From Multifurca ochricompacta (lineage: Eukaryota; Basidiomycota; Agaricomycetes; Russulales; Russulaceae): 64,000 bases of DNA. Below, in pieces: positions 55,848-64,000 of the stretch. The stretch spans positions 62,001-126,000 of the forward strand of contig WTXG01000064.1 in the NCBI GenBank assembly GCA_022496185.1, read 5' to 3'. The translations under genes were made by a program, and so were the position numbers. The notes under the pieces were generated by a model. The model did not search any database and was not told the origin of the DNA. It worked only from the letters and a program-made list of their open reading frames with translations. Numbering within the stretch: position 1 is the stretch's first letter; each line of letters opens with the position of its first letter.

Positions 55848-56554
55848 TTCTGTAGCCTACAAACTTTGGACTCTTGTCCAGCAATGACAAAACCAACAGG
55901 TTGCTCCATATAAATCTCCTCATCCAGATTGCCATGTAAGAATGCCGATTTGACATCCATTTGGTGGATTTCCCAATCCTCAAGCGCGGCCAATGCTAAC
56001 AATAGTCTAAGAGACTCAAATCTGGCAACTGGGGAGAAGGTTTCATCGAAGTCCACCCCCTCTATTTGGGTGAACCCTTTTGCTACAAGCCTAGCATGAA
56101 AGCATCCATCTGCTTTCAATTTAAAGACCCACTTGGACTTTACAGCCTTTCTACCTTCAGGAAGGTCTTCAAGGCGCCACACTTTAAGTTTTTCTAAGGC
56201 ATCAATTTCATATTGACATGCCTCAAGCCAATCACTGGCATTATCAGACTCCATTGCTTCTTTAAAGATAAGAGGATCCCTATAAGGCGATCCTGCAGCA
56301 TTGAGTAGATCCATCTGACCAAGTCTGGAGGAACCCTGCACAAACTCTGCATTATCCTCATTGTAGAAGTGAGGATTCAGATGACGATTCTGATTGGGAC
56401 GTGCAGTATCCAAGTCTAAATCTTCTTGGATTGCCCTATCTCGTTGTTCAGAGTGTGGACTTGTCCTTTGAAAATTAGGTTGAGGAAGTCTGCCTGCAAT
56501 CCTTTCTGATTTTCTGATTGCACGGGTTCTTTTGGGAGGGGAGGATGGTTCCAT
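55848..56554 (-). pseudogene. Copia copy I reverse transcriptase, N-terminal part
   Basis: From MEPSSPPKRTRAIRKSERIA, through FKEAMESDNASDWLEACQYE, KSKWVFKLKADG, GVDFDETFSPVARFESLRLL and VKSAFLHGNLDEEIYMEQPV to the LTR insertion at SKVCRLQ. Blocks are typical of copia reverse transcriptase (RVT_2). Confidence 0.85.
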
Positions 56555-56601
56555 GACTTGTGATGGAGGGGTCTGATATATAGTCTGAGGGTGTGTGGTG
56601 T

Positions 56602-58697
56602 CTATATTACATGTGGGTGTGGTAGGCTGTGGTGGTAATTGAGGAGGTACAATGTCCTCCTGTTCCTTTTCCAGGTCTTCCTCATTTGAGGAGCCTCAGG
56701 AACATGTGTAGCTGTTGCTGGTGGTGGCTGGACTGGGCCACCTGGTAAAGTAAATGAGCCGCCTTCAGTAGGTTGCTCTATTGATTTATCTGCTCTGTTG
56801 TCCTTCACAGAGCGGGATGGGAAGGATCTCTCATCAAATGTAACATCTCGTGAAGAGATGAGAGACTGGGTACAACTATCCCAAAGTGTATAACCCTTAG
56901 AAGTGGGTTCATACCCGACAAAGACAGCCTCCCTGGCTTTGGGATCTAGTTTACGCCGCTTGCCCTCTGGAACATGATAAAAGGCTTTGCAACCAAAGAC
57001 CTTGAAATATGAGACATCTGGCTTGTTCCCAACCAGAAGCTCAAGCGGAGATTTCCACTTATTAGAGCGGATGGGAGTTCTGTTATATATATGACATGCT
57101 GTCTCGACAGCACACTCCCAAAAGCCAAGAGACAGGCCAGCATCATGCAGCATGCTAGTGCCTTTTTCCATAATGGTTCTGTTGAACCTCTCAGCCCTTC
57201 CATTCTGTTGTGGACTATATGGCATCGTAAGTTTATGCTCTATGCCAAAATCTTCAAGCGTTGCTTTCAGTGCCTTGTTCACATACTCGCCACCACGATC
57301 TGTGTGAAGACACTTGATTTTATGATTGAATTTATTTTCTAGTAGTGTCTTCAGTTTATTAAAAACTGGTGTAAACAGATCTTTAGACTTCATTGGAACG
57401 ATTAAAGCGTATTTGCTAAAGTCGTCCAAGAAGGTGGCAAAGTATAGATTCCCTTGTATCGAACTGCACTGCAAGGGACCTACAAGATCACTATGAAGGA
57501 TCTCAAGGGGGGCTGATGTGCGCTTTGAAGATGGGGGAAATGGAAGACGATGGGACTTGCCCATTTCACAGCCATAACAGGGCTTGTCTTCCACTTGGCT
57601 ATTATTAATTCTGAGGCCTTTAACCGCCTCAGGAGCATATCTTTTCAGGGCTTCTTTAGACATGTGGCCCATTCTTTGATGCCAGATTTCTAGTGAGGCA
57701 GATGCAGTTGTATGGATACTGCTTAGGACGTGTTTGCCTAGTACCCAATACAATTTGCCAAACTTCCATGCTTCTGCTATGATGTTGTCGCCATATTTTA
57801 TTGTTGCCTTCTTATTATCTAAGAACACAGTTGCCCCTTTTTCTACTAGGGCACTGGCGGAGAGTATTTTGTGTCCTCCAGGCATATGGAGCACGTTGCT
57901 CAATTCCAAATCAAAACCTTGATCAGTCCTGATGACCACAGTACCAACTCCACTTGTTTTGACTATGGAGTTGTCACCTAGTGATACTTCATGGGTTGTG
58001 TCGACTTTATATGTGTCAAAGTCTTCAAGGTTGGGACTGAAATGGGCAGTTGCTCCACTATCAAGCATCCAATAATCTGAGTTGATATCCAGATTATAGG
58101 TGTGAACATAAAGGCAAATGTGAGGTGCTTCATGCACCTCCTCTATTTTGCTACTACCATTAACTATGGTGGCTATAGTATTTACATGTTGGGCCTCAGC
58201 CCTCTTCTTGTTCCCTGCCTTGCCCTTTTTGGCATTCTCCAGGTCCTTCTTCTTCTTTCCACAAGTGTTGGACTTGTGTCCAGGCTTTTGGCAATAGAAG
58301 CAGACCACCCCTTGTGAACCAGGGGCAGCAGTGGGAAGTGGTGATAAATTTGTTTTTTGTTTTGATTTGACAGGTGCAGCCTTAGATAGGACTGCACTAC
58401 CACTTCCCGAGGGACCCGCCAGGTGACTCTCCTCATTTAGGAACCTCTGCACAAGGTCCTGGGGAGAAAGACGCTCTGGATCGCCAGAGGCTAGTATGGA
58501 GCCGGCAATGGCACTGTAGGAGTCTGGGAGAGCTTTTAACAATATGAAGCTCATTTGGAGGTCATTGACCTCCATCCCATTCTCCCTAAGGGTACTCCTG
58601 GCATCTAGAACCTTTTGTAATTGGGTTCTAAATGTCTGTCCTTCATCAAGACGGAAGGACACCAGGGCAAGCCACAAATTATACATAACCATGCTCC
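56602..58697 (-). pseudogene. Copia copy I gag - protease - integrase
   Basis: One long open frame: gag (MYNLWLALVSFRLDEGQTFR), zinc knuckle CFYCQKPGHKSNTC, protease DYWMLDSGATAHF (catalytic D-S-G), GAG-pre-integrase (WHQRMGHMSKEALKRY ... CYGCEMGKSHRLPF), integrase core with the D-D-E residues in HSDLVGPL, CLHTDRGGEYVNKAL and SPQQNGRAERFNRT, and the following KVFGCKAFYHVPEGKRRK. Gag is truncated at its start by copy II. The frame is otherwise intact but changes at about 56.69 kb before reverse transcriptase. Confidence 0.87.
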
Positions 58698-59210
58698 TGT
58701 TGACACAGGACGTGTCTGGAGATGCTTCAGGCATCTAAGGTTCGCTTCAGCTGTAGATTAGATTAGATTAGATTTCGCAGTATCGGACTTTTTATGTTAT
58801 CTTTATTACATTTCTTTCTCACCTTACTCAGCTGATTAGTGATGGACTTAGTAATGCGCAGTAAGCATGTGATATCTCTTTGGCCAATGGCCTTTATCCC
58901 TCTCTGTTTATTGTCTGGCACTTGTGGACTTATTCCCAGTGCGCACAGACCATTTCCCCTGGCCCCTATGGGTATATAAGGGTGTCTGTTTTGTCCTTTA
59001 CACTTCAGAGTTCTTCTTCCTCTGAAGTGTAAGTCGTCCTTACTTTACTTTCTACTTTTCCTTTGACTAACATTCTCTGCGTAGTTAACTTGTCTTTTAG
59101 GTCAGTAGTATAGTATTATAGAGTTCTTCTTCCTCTGAAGTTTAACTTGTCTTTTAGCCTAACCTGCTACTAACCACAGTCAGTATAACCAGCAGCATGA
59201 TTGTTTGACA
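58698..59210 (+). repeat. 5' LTR of copia copy II (513 bp)
   Basis: Same family as 52805-53317 and 55335-55847 (TGTTGACACAGG ... GTTTGACA). It is immediately followed by GGTTATGGGCCCTGACC, the expected primer-binding position and leader of the element that runs right. The 5 bp to its left are GCTCC; the matching duplication should follow the 3' LTR outside the window. Confidence 0.85.
58973..58980 (+). promoter_or_regulatory. LTR TATA box
   Basis: GGGTATATAAGGGTG in the copia 5' LTR, present at the same place in all three LTR copies; the likely pol II promoter core of the element. Confidence 0.6.
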
Positions 59211-60146
59211 GGTTATGGGCCCTGACCGCTCATACTGACTGTTGTATTCCCTTTGTTCATACACAGCCCAACTCGCTCTTCACACTCCAAGCTCACAAAA
59301 GCTTCAAAGTTTTTCCCACCAGCTTCTTCCAGTGAGCTTTCCTATTTACGTTCTGTGCACCTTAACACCCCACAGGATGACGCAGTTTACTGCTCATCCT
59401 GAACTGTTTGGCTAGCCCTTTGGGGTTCTTGCAAAAGGTGATGAGGGACCCTAAGCGGGTGAAACACCTTAAGCTCCTTGAGTGTGCACTAGGTATTAGT
59501 AACTTTCTTAGTTGTAGCTGGGTTTTGTCCCATAGATAGTCTTAGTAGGCCTATAGCCAGAAGCTTGTGGCTTTAAGTCCAGTCAATGCTTGGCTCTATC
59601 TGTAAGCCAGGTTTAGTGACCCGCATGTGGAGTTTAGGGTCTAGAACAAGGCATGGGTAGTCACTCCCATGACGCTTGGGCTCAATACAAGTAGGCTGCA
59701 CTACTATAGTCTATACATAGTAGATATAGTCTTCATCTCTGGGCATAAGTATCCGTTGCCTTTGTAGGGTAACCACGCCCTACCAGAGACAGACTAGACA
59801 TCTACTTAGTCATGGCCCCAATCATCTAGGGCTTAATCATGAACTCCACCACCAGCATTAGAGGAAGGGCTATACACCCTTTGTTTCTAATGGAACTTGT
59901 GGTTGGCTCCTTCATGACATGACTCCTAGTCCTGATTACACTAGACACTCTGGCTAGTCTACCAGAGCTTATGTCTAGTTGCAGGATTACGCTAGACAGC
60001 TTTACTATACCTAGAAAGTCGCACAACAAAGGCAGGACCTTCATAGGTTCTGAAGCATAGCGCCACAGTATGGGGTGGCACTCTTAAGTGAGACCTGGGC
60101 ACTGGTTCTAACTGCTCCTTGGAACCAGGAACTTTTACATCTCAAA
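59211..60146 (+). other. Copia copy II leader
   Basis: Untranslated region of about 940 bp between the 5' LTR and the gag start, beginning with the presumed primer-binding site. No gene recognised. Confidence 0.6.
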
Positions 60147-61100
60147 ATGCCGTCTTCAATCGTCTTCCCTCCCTCCTCCAAGTTGGAGCACCTTGATGGC
60201 TCTAACTGGCAGGTTTGGTCTGCCAACTTTAACGCCCTCTTGAGGATGAATGGGCTCAGGAGGCACATCATCATGCCTTACCCTGATATGCCCCTCCTCC
60301 CAGAGGACAAGGAGGAAAAGGAGAAAATGCAGAAGGAAGTCATTGACCCCATCCTTAGGGAATGGATGGGTGAAGAGGAAATGCTAATTGGGCTCCTCTT
60401 TCTTAACGTCACCCAAGAAGTCTACTCCCAAGTAGCTTCTGATGCCAATTATCCTTCTCTTAGTGAGAAGTATAACAAGTTGGAGCGTCTTTATGGCTCT
60501 GTAGGTAGCATGGCCACATACAATTTGTGGCTTGCCCTGGTGTCCTTCCATCTTGATGAAGGACAGACATTTAGAACCCAATTACAAAAGGTTCTAGATG
60601 CCAGGAGTACCCTTAGGGAGAATGGGATGGAGGTCAATGACCTCCAGATGAGCTTCATATTATTAAAAGCTCTCCCAGACTCCTACAGTGCCATAGCCGG
60701 CTCCATACTGGCCTCTGGCGACCCAGAGCGACTTTCTCCTCAGGACCTTGTGCAGAGGTTCCTAAATGAGGAGAGTCGCCTGGCTGGTCCATCGGGAAGT
60801 GGTAGTGCAGTCCTGTCAAAGGCTGCACCTGTCAAACTAAAAAACCTACAAATTTATCACCACTTCCCGCTGCTGCCCCTGGTTCACAAGGGGTGGTCTG
60901 CTTCTATTGCCAAAAGCCTGGACATAAGTCCAACGCTTGTGCAAAGAAGAAGAAGGACCTGGAAAATGCCAAAAAGGGCAAGGCAGGGAACAAGAAGAGG
61001 GCTGAGGCCCAAAATGTACATACTATAGCCACTGTAGTTAATGGTAGTGGCAAAATAGAGGAGGTGCAAGAAGCACCTCGCATTCGCCTTTATGCACACC
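60147..61100 (+). pseudogene. Copia copy II gag
   Basis: Starts MPSSIVFPPSSKLEHLDGSN, then WQVWSANFNALLRMNGLRRH and MATYNLWLALVSFHLDEGQT. A frame change near 60838 precedes the zinc knuckle CFYCQKPGHKSNAC (60895 on), and another near 61090 precedes protease. It shows the complete gag start that is missing from copy I. Confidence 0.85.
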
Positions 61101-62370
61101 TATAATCTGGATATCAACTCAGATTATTGGATGCTTGATAGTGGAGCAACGTCTCATTTCAGTCCAAACCTTGAAGACTTTGATACATATAAAGTTGACA
61201 GTACCCATGAAGTATCACTAGGTGACAACTCCATAGTCAAAACAAGTGGAGTTGGCACTGTGATCATCAGGACTGATCAAGGTTTTGACTTGGAATTGAG
61301 CAATGTGCTCCATATGCCTGGAGGACATAAAATACTCTCCGCCAGTGCCCTAGTAGAAAAAGGGGCAACTGTGTTCTTAGATAATAAGAAGGCAACAATT
61401 AAATATGGGACAATATAATAGCGGAAGCATGGAAGTTTGGCAAATTGTATTGGGTACTAGGCAAACACGTCCTAAACAGTATCCATACATCTGCATCTGC
61501 CTCACTAGAAATCTGGCATCAAAGAATGGGCCACATGTCTAAAGAAGCCCTGAAAAGATATGCTCCTGAGGCAGTTAAAGGCCTCAAATTAATAATAGCC
61601 AAGTGGAAGATAAGCCATGTTATGGCTGTGAAATGGGCAAGTCCCATCGTCTTCCATTTCCCCCATCTTCAAAGCACACATCAGCCCCCCTTGAGATCCT
61701 TCATAGTGATCTTGTAGGTCCCTTGCAGTGCAGTTCAATACAAGGGAATCTGTACTTTGCCACCTTCTTGGACGATTTAGCAGATATGCTTTAATGTTCC
61801 AATGAAGTCTAAAGATCTGTTACACCAGTTTTTAATAAACTGAAGACACTACTTGAAAATAAATTCAATCATAAAATCAAGTGTCTTCATACAGATCGTG
61901 GTGGCGAGTATGTGAACAAGGCGCTGAAGCAACGCTTGAAGATTTTGGCATAGAGCATAAACTTACGATGCCGTATAGTCCACAACAGAATGGAAGGGCC
62001 GAGAGATTCAATAGAACTATATGGAAAAAGGCACTAGCATGCTGCATGATGCTGGCCTGTCTCTTGGCTTTTGGGAGTGTGCTGTCGAGACAGCATGTCA
62101 TATATATAACAGAACTCCCATTCGTTCTAATAAGTGGAAAACTCCGCTTGAGCTTCTGGTTGGGAACAACCAGATGTCTCGTATTTCAAGGTCTTTGGTT
62201 GCAAAGCCTTTATCATGTTCCAGAGGGCAAGCGGCGTAAATTAGATCCCAAAGCCAGGGAAGCCATCTTTGTCGGGTATGACCCACTTCTAAGGGCTATA
62301 CACTTTGGGATAGTCATACCCGTCTCTCATCTCTTCACGAGATGTTACATTTGATGAGAGATCCTTCCCA
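61092..62370 (+). pseudogene. Copia copy II protease - integrase, multiply frameshifted
   Basis: Protease YWMLDSGATSHF, then pieces of pre-integrase (WHQRMGHMSKEAL) and integrase (HSDLVGPLQ; SPQQNGRAERFNRT) in changing frames. At least five indels relative to copy I. Non-functional. Confidence 0.82.
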
Positions 62371-62640
62371 TCCCCTCTGTAAGGACAACAGAGCAGAAAA
62401 CCATAGAGCAACCTAGTCAAGGTGGCTCATTTACTTTACCTGGTGGCCAGTCCAGCCACCACCAGCAACAGCTACACATGTTCCTGAGGCTCCTCAGATG
62501 AGGAAGACCTGGAAAGGAACAGGAGGACATTGTACCTCCTCAATTACCACCACAGCCTACCACACCCACACGTAATGTAGACACCACACACCCTCAGACT
62601 ATATATCAGACCCCTCCATCACAATCATGGAACCATCCTC
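62371..62640 (+). other. Copia copy II linker, frames broken
   Basis: Corresponds to the Pro-rich linker between integrase and reverse transcriptase in copy I; recognisable at DNA level but without a continuous frame. Confidence 0.6.
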
Positions 62641-64000
62641 CCCTCCCAAAAGAACCAAGCAATCAGAAAATCACAAAGGATTGCAGACAGAATTCCTCAA
62701 CCTAATTTTCAGAGGACAAGTCCACGCTCTGAACGACGAGATAGGGCAATCCAAGAAGATTTAGACTTGGATACTGCACGTCCCAACGAATCGTCGTCTG
62801 AATCCTCGCTTCTACAACGAGGATAATGCAGAGTTTGTGCAGGTTCTTCCAGACTTGGTCAGATGGATCTACTCAATGCTGCAGGATCGCCTTACAGGGA
62901 TCCTCTTACTTTAAAGAAGCAATGGAGTCTGATAATGCCAGTGATTGGCTTGAGGCATGTCAATATGAAATTGATGCCTTAGAAAAACTTAAAGTGTGGC
63001 GCCTTGAAGACCTTCCTGAAGGTAGAAAGGCTGTAAAGTCCAAGTGGGTCTTTAAATTGAAAGCAGATGGACGCTTTCGTGCTAGGCTAGTAGCAAAAGG
63101 GTTCACCCAAATAGAGGGGGTGGACTTCGACGAAACTTTCTCCCCAGTCGCCAGATTTGAGTCTCTTAGACTATTATTAGCATTGGCCACGCTTGAGGAT
63201 TGGGAAATCCACCAGATGGATGTCAAATCGGCATTCCTACATGGCGATCTGGATGAGGAGATTTATATGGAGCAACCTGTTGGTTTCGTCGTTGCTGGAC
63301 AAGAGTCCAAAGTTTGTAGGCTACAGAAGGCTCTGTATGGCCTCAAACAAGCTTCCCGAGCATGGAACTTGCAATTCCATGCAGTTCTCAATGAACTGAG
63401 CTTTACTCGGACGTACTCTGATGCAGGAGTATATGTGTATCATCACCAAGAGGGGGATGGTTCACTTTTCGTCATTTTATATGTTGATGACATCACTATA
63501 CTTGGGTCCTCCACTAAGAAGATTCAATGGCTGAAGGACTCTCTATCTAGCCGATATGAGATGACGATCTTGGCGAAATCCAGTCCTACCTTGGAGTTAA
63601 CATCACCAGGGACGTCCTAACAAGACACTGGATATCAACCAGACAGCCTATGTATCCTCTATAGTTGAGAGGTTTGGAATGGGGGATTCCAACCCAGTAT
63701 ATACTCCTCTACCCTCTGGCGTGGATGTTCATTTGGTCAAATTTGAAGACCAGGCATCTACCTCTGAATTAAGAGGTATCAGCAGTTAATGGGGTCTCTG
63801 CTCTGGGTGCAGATTGGAAGCAGACCTGACATTAGTTTTGCTGTTGCGCGCCTTAGCCAATTTGCTTCCAACCCTCCCAGCAGCACATGCGACTAGCAAA
63901 GTATGTCTTAGCTTACTTAAATGCTACAAAAGACTACAAGTTGCGCTATTCTGGAGGGAATGGTGAAGTAGGCCTTCATGGCTTTGCGGACTCCTCATGG
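62641..64000 (+). pseudogene. Copia copy II reverse transcriptase / RNase H, partial
   Basis: Contains FKEAMESDNASDWLEACQYE, GVDFDETFSPVARFESL, VKSAFLHGDLDEEIYMEQPV, CRLQKALYGLKQASRAW (the uninterrupted site of the solo LTR in copy I) and ILYVDDITILGSS. A frame change near 63.56 kb and further ones after it break the rest. Ends at the window edge in RNase H (HGFADSSW). Confidence 0.85.

Larger units (their letters stand above)
52805..58697 (-). mobile_element. Ty1/copia retrotransposon copy I, interrupted
   Basis: Element read on the minus strand in the order gag - protease - integrase - reverse transcriptase - RNase H - 3' LTR. It is broken by a solo LTR of another family (53960-54553), a solo LTR of its own family (55335-55847) and, in gag, by copia copy II whose 5' LTR starts at 58698. 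The gag start and 5' LTR are therefore outside the window. It sits in a gypsy gag. A frame change between integrase and reverse transcriptase (about 56.69 kb) is an additional defect. Confidence 0.85.
58698..64000 (+). mobile_element. Ty1/copia retrotransposon copy II, partial
   Basis: Second, oppositely oriented copy of the same family, starting with its 5' LTR inside gag of copy I and running off the right edge in RNase H. Compared with copy I it has many 1-2 bp indels (for example near 60.84, 61.09, 61.41, 61.59, 61.78, 61.82, 62.15 and 63.56 kb), so it cannot encode a polyprotein. The 3' LTR and the missing 5' end of copy I are expected beyond the window. Confidence 0.83.

Noticed and set aside
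57091..57342. Plus-strand frames across copia copy I
   Set aside because: They are antisense shadows of the integrase coding region.
55335..59210. Two direct copia LTRs as the pair of one element
   Set aside because: The sequence between them is copy I in the opposite orientation, and 55335-55847 has its own TTCTG duplications, so it is an independent solo LTR.
1..64000. CRISPR arrays, bacterial operons, rRNA or tRNA genes
   Set aside because: The genome is fungal. No regularly spaced repeats were seen, and no convincing B-box/cloverleaf was found by eye; a tRNAscan run would be decisive.

Overview
The window is from a filamentous basidiomycete, most likely an Agaricomycete. The protein-coding genes are cut by many short GT...AG introns (about 45-60 nt), intergenic gaps are short, and the mobile elements are typical of mushroom-forming fungi: a Plavaka-type DNA transposon, an L1/Tad-like LINE ORF1, Ty1/copia and Ty3/gypsy elements and non-autonomous hAT elements. 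The sequence opens exactly with a HindIII site (AAGCTT), which may mean it is a cloned insert. Species cannot be named from the sequence.

Layout. 0-15 kb: an acireductone dioxygenase gene (ARD1), a Plavaka transposase gene facing a divergently transcribed partner gene, a solo LTR, and an ORF2-less LINE split by a 1.2-kb hAT element. 14.3-25.7 kb: a second intact ARD gene (ARD2), a hAT element, the ribosome-biogenesis gene MAK21/NOC1 and an HNH-endonuclease relic. These are followed in mirror order by a decayed HNH relic, a MAK21 pseudogene and an ARD pseudogene (ARD3). This is a large, old inverted duplication centred near 21.59 kb, of which only the left arm kept working genes. 27-51.4 kb: the gene-rich part, with a multi-pass membrane protein, an AIF/AMID-type FAD oxidoreductase, a hexose-type sugar transporter, a Ser/Pro-rich protein with SDGGYLSE repeats, a prolidase, a GUP1-like MBOAT gene that has lost core segments, a probable mitochondrial ribosomal protein uL30m and a Crinkler-type NTPase/PD-(D/E)XK protein. 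51.5-64 kb: a nested stack of retroelements, in which a gypsy gag is cut by a hAT element and by a copia element (copy I), which is itself cut by two solo LTRs and by a second, oppositely oriented copia element (copy II) that runs off the window.

Exact target-site duplications and empty sites in related copies date many insertions relative to one another: hAT into LINE, hAT into gypsy gag, solo LTRs into copia copy I, and a 560-bp repeat into ARD3. Several genes carry single frame changes that could be real decay or draft sequence error; each is noted. Metabolically, the ARD genes belong to methionine salvage, MAK21 to 60S assembly and uL30m to mitochondrial translation. No operon-like or pathway cluster links the genes; the main story is genome architecture.
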